64,000 nucleotides of DNA from Paludisphaera soli (lineage in GTDB: Bacteria > Planctomycetota > Planctomycetia > Isosphaerales > Isosphaeraceae). Shown here in pieces: positions 56,422 through 64,000 of this stretch (the stretch's first letter is position 1; the number at the start of each line of letters is the position of its first letter). The notes beneath the pieces were generated by a model that was given only the letters and a program-made list of their open reading frames with translations, did no database searches and had not been told where the DNA came from. The translations under genes were made by a program, and so were the position numbers. The DNA is taken from assembly GCF_011064595.1 (NCBI RefSeq), contig NZ_JAALJI010000002.1, forward strand, positions 496,001-560,000, written 5' to 3'.

Positions 56422-56916
56422 TCAGACGAACGGTTCCTTGCCCGCGGTGCGGCGGGCGTCGGCGACTTGGCCGAGGTGGAACATCTGGTGCAGGGCGATC
56501 AGGTGGAAGGTCCTCCCGATCGTCTTCATCTCATTCTCGAAGCCGGCGGGGATCGACCGGGGCTCGCGGCCCAGGCCCTCCTCGCCGATCTCTTCGAGCC
56601 GCGCGAGGTTCTTCGCCCGCAGGTCGCGATAGGTCGCCAGCACCTCGTCGAACGGCGGATACGAGGCGGCGTCGTCGGACGGCCGCGAGCCGGTGCCGAA
56701 CAGCGGCCACCAGTGCTGGACGGGGTTCGGCTCGCCGAAGACGACGTGCGGCACCATCCCCTCGACCACGGCCAGGTGGCCGACGACCCACAGGGGGTGG
56801 TTGCCGCCGTTCGGGGTCGGCCGGGTCAGGGGCGCGTCGCGAAGGTCCCCGACGAGCCGTGTCGTCGACTCGTCGACCAGGCCGAGCGCCCAGCGGATCT
56901 GCTCGATTGCGGACAT
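56422..56916 (-). CDS. DinB superfamily protein
   Basis: 164 residues. Four-helix bundle with the three-His metal pattern: His in NHPLWVVGHLAVVEG and His-x3-His in FHLIALHQMFHLGQV. DinB proteins bind a divalent metal and include thiol transferases. ATG 56916 overlaps the SRPBCC stop (TGATG); GTG 56919 is an alternative. Part of the ArsR-led operon. Confidence 0.9.
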   Translation of the reverse strand: MSAIEQIRWALGLVDESTTRLVGDLRDAPLTRPTPNGGNHPLWVVGHLAVVEGMVPHVVFGEPNPVQHWWPLFGTGSRPSDDAASYPPFDEVLATYRDLRAKNLARLEEIGEEGLGREPRSIPAGFENEMKTIGRTFHLIALHQMFHLGQVADARRTAGKEPFV

Positions 56917-57395
56917 CACCGCGCCCCCTTTCGCTCGCCCATCAGGCGTGCGGCGATGACGGCGATCCGAGGGAGGCAGTAGTCCCAGCCGGTCCCCATG
57001 TCCTCGCGCATCCCCTCGGGGAACGGCCCCATCGACCGATGGCTGAACAGCAGGCGCGTTCGATCGCCCTCGGCGACCAGGCGATACTGGACGTGGTTGA
57101 TCGCCGGGAACGACATGAACATCGGCCCGGTCAGTTCCAGGAGCGCCGGCGGCTTGATGACCTGCACGTGCCCCCAGAGATGCCCGGAGTCCTCGCCCAG
57201 GTCGCGAAACCAGCGACCCCCCGGGCGCGGCTCGACCACCATGGGGAACGGCTTGCCCCCCGGCATCTCCCCCCCCGGGCCGATCTCTTCGAGGATCGCC
57301 TCGAACGCGATCTCGATCGGCGCGGCGATCTCGACCTCCCGAGTGATGGTGACGGTCTGGACGTCCATCGCGACATCAGTCATCGACATGCTCAT
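56916..57395 (-). CDS. SRPBCC / AHSA1-like protein
   Basis: 159 residues. Starts with several Met and reaches VTITREVEIAAPIEIAFEAI, then EPRPGGRWFRD and TRLLFSHRSMGPFPEGM, a START-like hydrophobic ligand fold found next to ArsR regulators in many bacteria. ATG overlaps the ArsR stop by 4 nt (ATGA). Confidence 0.9.
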   Translation of the reverse strand: MSMSMTDVAMDVQTVTITREVEIAAPIEIAFEAILEEIGPGGEMPGGKPFPMVVEPRPGGRWFRDLGEDSGHLWGHVQVIKPPALLELTGPMFMSFPAINHVQYRLVAEGDRTRLLFSHRSMGPFPEGMREDMGTGWDYCLPRIAVIAARLMGERKGAR

Positions 57396-57757
57396 TCCCC
57401 CTTATCGGTCCCTTCGGGCTCAGCGGCCCGCTCCCGGGCCAGGCGCTCGGCGCGATCCTTGATCCGGTCGATCTGGTGATCCCAGAACGGTTCGAAAGTC
57501 TTCACCCAGTCGTGGATCGCCTTCAGGCGTTCGGCGTTCAGCGTATAAAGCCGCCGCCGGCCCTCGTCGCGGACGCGGACGAGCCCCACCTCCCGCAAGA
57601 CCCGAAGGTGCTTGGAGACCTGCGGCTGCCCCAGCCCGAGCGCGTCGACCAGGTCGTTCACCGGCCTCTCGCCCCGAGCCAGGAGATCGAGGATCTGTCG
57701 CCGTCGCGGCTCCGCGACCGCGTTGAATGCGTCCGACGTCGTGGGTGATCGTGCCAT
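57392..57757 (-). CDS. ArsR family transcriptional regulator
   Basis: 121 residues. Winged helix with FNAVAEPRRRQILDLLARGE, VNDLVDALGLGQPQVSKHLR (recognition helix) and VGLVRVRDEGRRRLYTL. It has no metal-binding Cys, so it belongs to the group paired with SRPBCC proteins. Start ATG 57757 has no ribosome binding site; the promoter just upstream would put the transcript start at or next to the ATG. First of five genes. Confidence 0.93.
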   Translation of the reverse strand: MARSPTTSDAFNAVAEPRRRQILDLLARGERPVNDLVDALGLGQPQVSKHLRVLREVGLVRVRDEGRRRLYTLNAERLKAIHDWVKTFEPFWDHQIDRIKDRAERLARERAAEPEGTDKGE

Positions 57758-57763
57758 GCCGAG

Positions 57764-57791
57764 ATCGTATACCCTAATGGGAATATTTCAA
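57764..57791 (-). promoter_or_regulatory. Sigma-70-like promoter of the ArsR operon with operator palindrome
   Basis: On the minus strand TTGAAA (57791-57786), 16-nt spacer, TACGAT (57769-57764). The spacer and -10 contain an imperfect palindrome ATTCCC-ATTA-GGGTAT (57769-57784), a likely ArsR site. Only 6 nt separate the -10 from the ATG at 57757. Confidence 0.6.
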
Positions 57792-58009
57792 GCGGAGTTC
57801 CGGGGAATATCCCGAAGCCCCTCCCAAGCCTGGAGAAGCGTCTTGCCCTCGGCGCCGCCCCGAGCGTCTCGCCGGAAGATCACGCCGGCCGCCCCCCTGG
57901 TTCTTCCACGGGGCGACGGCCGACGGGCGAGGAGAGGCCTGGTCCGGGCGGTTTTTCCGCCCCGTCCAGGTGACGCAACGCCCACGATTTGCTAGTCTCG
58001 ACGAAGTCG

Positions 58010-58096
58010 GGAGGGGTGCCAGAGTGGTCGATTGGGACGGTCTTGAAAACCGTAGAAGGGTCACACCTTCCGTGGGTTCGAATCCCACCCCCTCCG
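58010..58096 (+). tRNA. tRNA-Ser (anticodon UGA)
   Basis: 87 nt with acceptor GGAGGGG / CCCCTCC, anticodon loop CTTGAAA, a long variable arm and T arm GTGGG-TTCGAAT-CCCAC. Discriminator G58096; CCA not encoded. Confidence 0.95.
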
Positions 58097-58123
58097 CTTC
58101 CGACAGGCCTTCGACCCCCGCCC

Positions 58124-58208
58124 GCCGGCGTGGCGGAACGGCAGACGCTGGGGACTTAAAATCCTCTGGGCGGGAACGCCCGTGTGGGTTCGAATCCCAC
58201 CGCCGGCA
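58124..58208 (+). tRNA. tRNA-Leu (anticodon UAA)
   Basis: 85 nt with acceptor GCCGGCG / CGCCGGC, anticodon loop CTTAAAA, long variable arm (GGGCGGGAACGCCC) and T arm GTGGG-TTCGAAT-CCCAC. Discriminator A58208; CCA not encoded. It starts 27 nt after tRNA-Ser. Its 3-prime end is the probable attachment site of the integrase element. Confidence 0.95.
58183..58208 (+). other. Probable attachment site (tRNA-Leu 3-prime end)
   Basis: The T arm and acceptor end of tRNA-Leu lie 96 nt before an integrase that reads away from the tRNA, the standard layout of a tRNA-integrated element. No second copy of this sequence was found in the remaining 5.8 kb, so the far att site would lie beyond the window. Confidence 0.4.
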
Positions 58209-58304
58209 TTAGAGTTACGCCAAATCCCAGCAACGGATTATGCCTGGCTTGCTGCAATTTCGCTGCACTCGCTTGGGTGACGGGGACGTGGCGTTGGAGG
58301 GCCG

Positions 58305-59630
58305 ATGGCTTCGCTGCAAGAACGCGACGGACGCTGGCAGTGCCAGTTCCTCTATCGGGGCAAGCGTCGCACCTTCGCCCTCGGCCGCGTCACCGAGGCC
58401 GAGGCGAAGGCCAAGGCCGACCAGGTCGACTACCTGCTGATGCGGGTGGGCCAGGGGCTGATCGCCCTGCCGCCCGGCGTCGACGTCGTGGCCTTCGTCA
58501 AGCACGACGGCTCCGTCCCGAAGGCGGATCACGCCCCGCCGGAACGTGACGAGCCGACGCTGGCCGACCTGCGCGACCGGTACCTGGAGACCCACGGCAA
58601 TGGCACGCTCGAGGCTAACACGCTGCGGGGCGTCCGGCGGCACTTCAAGCACCTGACCTCGGCCCTCGGAGAACGGTTCCCCATCCGCAAACTGACCCTG
58701 CTCGAGCTGCAAGGCTACGTCGACCGGCGATCGAAGGCGAAAGGGAGGCGGGGCCAACCGCTCAACCCCGCCACGATCAAGAAGGAGATCGTGACGCTCC
58801 GCACCGCCTGGAACTGGGGCGTCCGTATGAAAATCGTTTCGGGCCGCTACCCCTACGAAGGCCTGCGGTATCCCAAGACGGACGAGAAGCCGCCGTTCCA
58901 GAACCGCGATGAGATCCTTCGCCAGCTACCCGGCCTGTCTGCCGCAAAGGCCGACGAGCTGTGGGAATCGCTCTACCTCACGCTGCCCGAGATCGAACGC
59001 CTGCTGGCTTACGTCGAATCGCACGCCGCCCATCTCTGGATCCACCCGCTGGTCGCCGCCGCCGCCCACACCGGGGCGAGGAAGGGCGAGTTGCTCAAGA
59101 TGCGGGTCGGCGACGTGGATCTCGTCGCCGGCACGATCAGCATCCAGGAGCGGAAACGCGCCCACGGACGTCGGACGACCCGGCGTGTGCCGCTGTCGAC
59201 CGCGCTGGCCGCGATCCTGAGGGGCTGGCTGGCCGTCCATCCCGGCGGCACGCAGCTCTTCGCCCATGCCGAGGAGGTTCGGGGGAGCAAGAAACGCAGC
59301 CCAACCACCGGGCACTTGTGGAAGGACCGGCCGGGCCCGATGGGTGAGCGGCTGGCGGGCGTCCGGGGAAGGGAGAGGCCCGGCATCCTGCCGCTGACCG
59401 AGTTCGAGGTGCACCACCACGTCAAGCGGACGCTGAAGGGCTCGGAATGGGAGGTGGTCCGGGGGCTGCACTGCCTGCGGCACAGCTTCATCTCGGCTAT
59501 GGCGTCGAAGGGTGTAGACCAGCGGATCATCGACGAGGTGGTCGGCCATCAATCGGAGGAGCAGCGGCGGAGGTATAGACACCTGTATCCAGCGACGATC
59601 AGGGAGGCGGTCAGGGGGGTGTTCGGTTGA
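58305..59630 (+). CDS. Tyrosine site-specific recombinase (integrase)
   Basis: 441 residues. N-terminal arm domain (QCQFLYRGKRRTFALGRVT), SAM-like core-binding domain (about 85-200) and catalytic domain with Arg259 (HTGARKGELLKMR), His389-x-x-Arg392 (LHCLRHSF), His415 and Tyr424 (GHQSEEQRRRYRH). All catalytic residues are present. GGAGG precedes the ATG closely. It should integrate or excise the element at tRNA-Leu together with the Xis-like protein at 60548. Confidence 0.95.
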   Translation: MASLQERDGRWQCQFLYRGKRRTFALGRVTEAEAKAKADQVDYLLMRVGQGLIALPPGVDVVAFVKHDGSVPKADHAPPERDEPTLADLRDRYLETHGNGTLEANTLRGVRRHFKHLTSALGERFPIRKLTLLELQGYVDRRSKAKGRRGQPLNPATIKKEIVTLRTAWNWGVRMKIVSGRYPYEGLRYPKTDEKPPFQNRDEILRQLPGLSAAKADELWESLYLTLPEIERLLAYVESHAAHLWIHPLVAAAAHTGARKGELLKMRVGDVDLVAGTISIQERKRAHGRRTTRRVPLSTALAAILRGWLAVHPGGTQLFAHAEEVRGSKKRSPTTGHLWKDRPGPMGERLAGVRGRERPGILPLTEFEVHHHVKRTLKGSEWEVVRGLHCLRHSFISAMASKGVDQRIIDEVVGHQSEEQRRRYRHLYPATIREAVRGVFG

Positions 59631-60547
59631 CCGGTCCGAAGGGATTCACGGCTTCACGAACAGTCGAGCCGCTGCCGAGGGGGGCAACGGAGGGGCCCAC
59701 CCCCCGCCCGGCAGGTGCCCGGTCGACACCTCGCAGCCCTGACGGCTCGACTAATCGGGACCGATCTCCTGGTGACGGCGCGTTCGGCACTCAGGCCACC
59801 TCGTCGGCCGCCCCGCAGCCGAGGGACGCCGGGCCGCGGCTAGGCCCCGTCGGGCGAGGCACCGACCAGGTCGCGCCGATGCGTCCTCGTGGGCTGCACT
59901 TTCCTATACATCGCCGGCACTACGAACACGCCGACCCAAGCGGTGGAGTCGTTGGGAACCTACTTCAACGTCCGGCAGGCGTTGCGCCGGACGACACGCC
60001 GGATGTCGAGCGTGCGTGCTGGCCGGCTGCAAACTGGAACATCAGGCGTCATCTCGCCGAGTTTGTTGCCCAGCCAGTCAGGATCGCCGTTGCGGCCCGT
60101 GCTCCGGTCGTCCCCATGGCGGCTCGTCGCCAGGTCTCGGCCGGTAACGTGGAGTCCCCATGGGAACGCCACGCGGGCCTCTTCAGCTGCGCGACGACCT
60201 CTCGGCGAGCGGACGCGAGGACGTGACGCTTGGCTTGATGCGCAGTCTCTCGAGCACGAGCACCTCGCCGGCTCCCAACACGGCCGCCATGAGCAGTCCC
60301 GACAAGATCAAGCGGCCTTCAGGTCAGGCCCACCTCACCCTATCTTCCCATCGGCCGCATGACGTGGAACATGCTTCGAAAAAGTGGCGAGCCTGCCGTA
60401 GGAAACAGGCCCCACCCAGCGTCGCCTGTCGACGCCGCGCGAGTCGACGCCTCCAAGCGTACGACGGCGCCGCCCCACTGAGCGGCCTCGCGGTCGAATT
60501 CGTCGGCTACGCTCCCGGAGCCGCCTGAGGCCGACTTCATGAAGCGG
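59631..60547. other. Gene-poor part of the island
   Basis: 917 nt after the integrase. Frames are open in places but none has the codon bias or motifs of a real gene. A 66-codon frame at 60340-60540 on the minus strand starts 7 nt after the Xis-like stop but looks non-coding. Confidence 0.45.
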
Positions 60548-60817
60548 TCAGGCCGACCTCGGGGAAGGGAGGAGCCCTTCCCTGCGATAGCGCAACAACT
60601 CCTGGTGGCTCAGGACCCAAGCCGGATGCGCCCCCCTGCCCGACCGCCGCTTCTGGGCCTCGAGGCGGCCCAGGCGGCAATGCTCCCTCACGGTGAACTC
60701 GGCCTTGCCGATCAGCCTGCCGAACTCGCCGGTGGAGTACCAATCCTTGATCGTCTCCCGCTGGAGGATCATGTCCAACTTCTGTTCGATCCGCTCCAGC
60801 CGCTCGTCCCCGGTCAT
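60548..60817 (-). CDS. Xis-like helix-turn-helix protein (89 aa)
   Basis: N-terminal short coil (DERLERIEQKLDMILQRE), then a MerR/Xis-type winged helix: WYSTGEFGRLIGKAEFTVRE, HCRLGRLEAQKR, and the closing WVLSHQELLRYRREGLLP. GGAG precedes the ATG by 8 nt. As a small HTH protein next to an integrase it is probably the excisionase or a regulator of the element. It points back toward the integrase. Confidence 0.85.
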   Translation of the reverse strand: MTGDERLERIEQKLDMILQRETIKDWYSTGEFGRLIGKAEFTVREHCRLGRLEAQKRRSGRGAHPAWVLSHQELLRYRREGLLPSPRSA

Positions 60818-62783
60818 GGCTCGCTCCGTTCATGTCGCATATCTCGGGACGCCCCCCGCCCCTTCGCCCGGCGGCCCGTCGGCGCCCCCGATCTCGATCA
60901 CCTTTATCCCCGGAGGCCGCACGCCGCACCAAGGGCGATTTCGGGCTGAACGAGGCCAGATCGGTCGTAGGCTCGGTCGCACGATGGATCAACGGCCGTC
61001 GCGGCCGCCCGTGGCCGCGTTGCCTATCGGGATGACGCACGTGCCGGGCTGCCCCTCACGCCCCCCGACGCCCCGCCGCTCGGCCCAGGAGCGTACGTCC
61101 GTCGGCGACGCCGAAGTTTCGCTCGAGCGCCGCCGCGGGTTCCGCCGAACGGCTCGCCATGTCGAAGCCTCTCGACCCGCCTCGAGTCGCCCGCTCGCCC
61201 GAGCCTCCGCCGCCGAGATACGTGGAGCCGGAGCGGTCTCGCCGGCCGTCTCCGCACGCGGACCTCCCGTCCGGCGGAGCCCGGGGGCGAGCGGATCGTC
61301 CAACGCTGGACCAAGGTCCCGATTGATGAGCCCTGACGGAGAGGTCGGCCGGTCCTGCCGTCCACCTCGACCTCTCCGCCCCTCGGCCTCAAACCTCCGT
61401 CGTCGGGCACGCCCGACTCTCTCCCCGATGAATCACGTAATTCACGAGTTGAGAGTCGTGCAACGAGGCTGGGAAGAGGTAGGGCTGGTAGGTGGACCAA
61501 TCGCGATACGTCTTGGTCATGCCACCCTCGGACCGGGCTGGTACCTATCGGGGGACGGGCCTCGGCATTCTTCGAAAGTCATCGGCCAAAGGCGATACTC
61601 GGACCGTCTCCTAGGCGACGGCCGACCCGTCCCGGTTCCGCCACACGAATTCCGAGCGTCCCGACTATGGGCAGGCGTGGGACTGGAGGTCCAACCGTCC
61701 GTCATCGTGTCGCCCCGTTAAGTCGCAGCGGGATGTCGCGTTTCCGCGTCCGCATGGCCCGCTCCCCTGGGAGCGAGGGTGCGCCTCCGTTCGGCTGCTC
61801 ACGTCCGGGGACGGGGCCGCCGCGGCGATGGGGCCGTCTCGGCGAAGGGTGGCGTCCCGGAGGAGGATGCGTCCGCAGCCGTGCCCGGCGACGACGTCAT
61901 TCGCTCCCATCGGAAGGCAGGCGAGCTGGCCGAGGCCCAGAATGCCAGGGGCGGACGACGCTCCCCTTCCGGTCGAGGGAGGACCGGTTCGGCGAGGAGC
62001 AGCATCGATTCCAGCGTAGCCGACCCGGTCCGGCCGATCGCTCTTCGGCTTCACACGCCAGCCGTGCGACTCCGCAGGACGCGAGAGGAGGTGTCGCATG
62101 AGCTGGACCTGAGCGGGGCCGTGGTCGGTTCGGCCCGCGACGCCTGCACTCGACCTCGCAAACGTGCCCGAACTTCGGATCCGGACGATCCGAGAGGGGG
62201 GCCCGCCCCGAAGATCGGGGAGGTCGGTGGAGAGTCGGAGGAATTTATCCCGCCCGAGCGGCCCCTCGGGCCGCCCCCCCTCCTCGTCTCCGCTTAATCC
62301 GCGGTGGAATCGCGTCATCGGGAAACGGGGCCGTTAGACCCTCCACTTGCTTCGCGACGGCATCCGCGGCCCGAACGCCGCGTGGTGGGGGCAAATCGCC
62401 GACCATGGACTCGGCAGGAAAGGGAGCTCCGGGCCGAGGTCCCTCCTTCCCCCGTCGGAATGGCCGAGGGGCCGGGCGTCCCCGGCCGGGGCTCGCGGCT
62501 CGGGCGGGCCGGCCCCTCTTCGCGGCGTTCCCCGCCGCCTGGGGCCGCGTGCGTCCGGGGGCCGCTCGGCGTGGCGGTCGGCCCCTCCCCGCCTTCGCGA
62601 AGGCCGCCCGGCGTTGCCCCGCGACGCGACGTCCGCACGCCCGAGCCGCTCTGGCGAGGGCTCGCCGGCCGGCATCTCGGCCCCGGCGAGTGCTCGCCTG
62701 TCACCGACAGACCCGCACGAGCCCGGACGCTCGCCGGGCCGCCGGCCCGGGACCGGACCGGGCCGACTTCCAGGAGCCGCCCC
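60818..62783. other. About 2 kb without a supported gene
   Basis: No frame longer than 60 codons on either strand has recognisable motifs, a clear ribosome binding site or the codon bias of this genome, although long stop-free frames exist because of the GC content. No tRNA, CRISPR array or transposase was found. It may hold decayed genes, a replication or transfer region, or a non-coding RNA. Confidence 0.45.
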
Positions 62784-63521
62784 ATGTCGAATCGCCTCGA
62801 AATCCTGGCGTCCGCCCCCGGCCCCGCCGCCGCCCGCCCCCCGCTGCTCTGCCGGGGGAATGCGAAACTGGGGCGGGAGCTGATCTGGAGCTTCTCGATC
62901 CCCGCGGTCGCCTCCTGCCCCGGGTCCACCCCGGCCTGCCGGGCGGCCTGCTACGCCCGCTCGGGCCGCTTCGCGTTCCCGTCCGTGAAGGGCCGCCACG
63001 CCCGGAACCTGGCCCGGGCCGAGCGCCCCGGCTTCGTCGCCGACCTGGTCGATCAGGTCCGCCGCGACTTCGTCCGCGTGGTCCGCGTGCACGGCTCGGG
63101 CGACTTCCACTCGGCGGGCTACGTCGGCCGCTGGGCCGAGGCCGCGCGGATCTGCCGCTCGACCGTCTTCTACGCCTACACGCGGTCCTGGAGGGTCCCG
63201 GAGATCCGCGGGGCGTTGGCGGACTTCGCCGGCCTGCCCAACGTGCGGCTGTGGTACTCCGGCGACCGCGACTCCGGCCCCCCGCCCCGCGACCCGGGCG
63301 TCCGGACGGCCTGGATGATCGGGCCGGGCGAGCCGACCGGCTCGGTCCCGGCGACGGCCGACCTGGCCTTCCGCGTCCGCCGGTCGGGGCCGCTCAAGCG
63401 GGCCAACGGAGTGCTCGTCTGCCCGTACGAGCAGGCGGTCCCGAGGTCCTGCCCGCCGATCACCTGCGAACGCTGCCGCATCTGCTTCGACAGGCCGCCG
63501 CGCCCGCCGGCCCGGCCCTGA
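62784..63521 (+). CDS. GP88 family phage-like protein
   Basis: 245 residues from ATG with AGGAG 8 nt upstream. The signature includes KLGRELIWSFSIPAVASCPG, TPACRAACYARSGRF, VVRVHGSGDFHSAGYVGRWA, FYAYTRSWRVPEIR and CPYEQAVPRSCPPITC with CERCRICF. These conserved Cys and the HGSGDFHS and YTRSWR motifs match the GP88 family named from an actinobacteriophage gene; its function is unknown. Presence supports the mobile nature of the island. Confidence 0.88.
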   Translation: MSNRLEILASAPGPAAARPPLLCRGNAKLGRELIWSFSIPAVASCPGSTPACRAACYARSGRFAFPSVKGRHARNLARAERPGFVADLVDQVRRDFVRVVRVHGSGDFHSAGYVGRWAEAARICRSTVFYAYTRSWRVPEIRGALADFAGLPNVRLWYSGDRDSGPPPRDPGVRTAWMIGPGEPTGSVPATADLAFRVRRSGPLKRANGVLVCPYEQAVPRSCPPITCERCRICFDRPPRPPARP

Positions 63522-63556
63522 CCCGCCGAGATCTTCCATAGTCGTCCGGCGGGGTT
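63522..63556 (+). terminator. Weak hairpin terminator of the GP88-like gene
   Basis: CCCGCCG (63522-63528) pairs with CGGCGGG (63547-63553), followed by a short TTT. It starts directly after the stop codon. Confidence 0.4.
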
Positions 63557-64000
63557 TCGGCCCGCGGCGGCCGGATCCTTCCCAGCCCCACCGCCCCCCT
63601 GGAGTTCGACGGCCTGACGTCGACGACGCCGACCGTCGGGCGGCGGCCGGGGGGGACGGCGGGCTCGGGAGCACTGCACGGCGGTCGTTTTTTTAGCTCC
63701 CGCGAGATGAAGGGGCGGATCCCTCTCGACGCGGACGCCGCTTGGGACTTCGCCGGCGAGCTCCGACGCGAGCGGCCCGGGCCGCTCGGAATCGAGCGGC
63801 GGCGGGCCGTCCCGGAGAGGGCGCGACATGGACGGTCGCGGCGTCCTACGCCGGCTCGGGCGCCGGACGAGCGGCCCGAGTTTCGTGAATCTCGGGATTC
63901 ACTCCAGGGCATGTCAGTCATCATTTTCAGATCATCACATCGAGGCTGGACTCGCTCGAAGAGGGCAGGTCAGCGACGGTCGGCCCCCGTCGCCGGCCAG
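63557..64000. other. Right edge of window, no supported gene
   Basis: Contains a T7 run at about 63689-63695 and an open frame from 63706 to the window end that lacks a ribosome binding site. The GC content falls slightly toward the end (63890-63960). Confidence 0.35.

Noticed and set aside
57774-58088. Minus-strand 104-codon frame upstream of the ArsR promoter
   Set aside because: It is antisense to tRNA-Ser and starts inside it; composition is not protein-like.
58240-58270. GCTGCA twice near the integrase start as a possible recombinase arm site
   Set aside because: Two 6-nt matches are too short to support a site.
60340-60540. 66-codon minus-strand frame after the Xis-like gene
   Set aside because: Spacing is operon-like, but codon use and sequence show no coding character and no motif is recognised.
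61158-61328. Proline-rich 56-codon plus-strand frame (MSKPLDPPRVARSPEPPPPR)
   Set aside because: No ribosome binding site and weak third-position GC bias; could be chance in GC-rich DNA.
61665-62318. 217-codon minus-strand frame in the island
   Set aside because: Long only because stops are rare at this GC content; no domain, start signal or codon bias.
63706-64000. Open plus-strand frame running off the right edge (MKGRIPLDADAAWDFAGELR)
   Set aside because: No ribosome binding site, Arg-rich after residue 40, and cut by the edge; cannot be judged from this window.

Overview
This window is high-GC bacterial DNA that looks like a planctomycete, probably of the Isosphaeraceae. The supporting signs are a DUF1559 prepilin-like protein, Uma2 family nuclease, TIGR02996-like protein, a short C-terminal domain that I know only from planctomycetes (end of the gene at 37790), one-helix small membrane proteins, very high GC at third codon positions, and dispersed palindromic intergenic repeats. 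The genus call is inference. No rRNA, CRISPR array or complete insertion sequence was seen.

Layout. 1-4,228: a HEAT-like protein cut by the left edge, a MITE-like repeat, and a DUF1559 / small lipoprotein / TPR cassette. 4,229-13,724: Dps, an NtrC-type regulator divergent from a soluble hybrid histidine kinase with HPt domain, a lipase, a serine hydrolase, transaldolase and a HAD phosphatase. 13,832-20,156: YceI, membrane protein, DUF1801, a PQQ quinoprotein and several small hypothetical proteins. 20,631-24,383: rsmD, CCA-adding enzyme, and a two-TM potassium channel gene broken by a stop codon and a frameshift. 24,430-30,957: a three-gene methyltransferase / flavoprotein / type III polyketide synthase operon divergent from queC-queD, then membrane proteins. 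31,139-40,430: a HlyD adaptor, a U32 peptidase, a CobA-HemD fusion, a planctomycete hypothetical protein and three tandem Hsp20 genes. 40,690-46,571: an M56 peptidase / BlaI pair with a palindromic operator candidate, a uracil-DNA glycosylase-like gene, and three genes of gluconate metabolism (gntK, 2-hydroxyacid dehydrogenase, idnO). 46,745-55,303: a bacteriophytochrome hybrid kinase, citramalate synthase, Uma2, valS and a bifunctional nuclease. 55,281-57,757: a tight ArsR / SRPBCC / DinB / DUF899 / CPxC-membrane-protein operon whose promoter suggests a leaderless transcript. 58,010-64,000: tRNA-Ser and tRNA-Leu, followed by a tyrosine integrase that marks the start of an integrated island with an Xis-like gene, a GP88-like gene and about 3 kb that appears almost free of genes.

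How the genes fit together. The two tRNAs lack an encoded CCA end, consistent with the CCA-adding enzyme at 21,262. The PQQ quinoprotein, idnO, the hydroxyacid dehydrogenase and gntK could together handle glucose, gluconate and ketogluconates. The PKS operon has the gene set expected for a methylated, hydroxylated phenolic lipid or quinone. The window is rich in sensors: a PAS hybrid kinase with HPt, a phytochrome kinase, a sigma-54 regulator, BlaI/M56 and ArsR.
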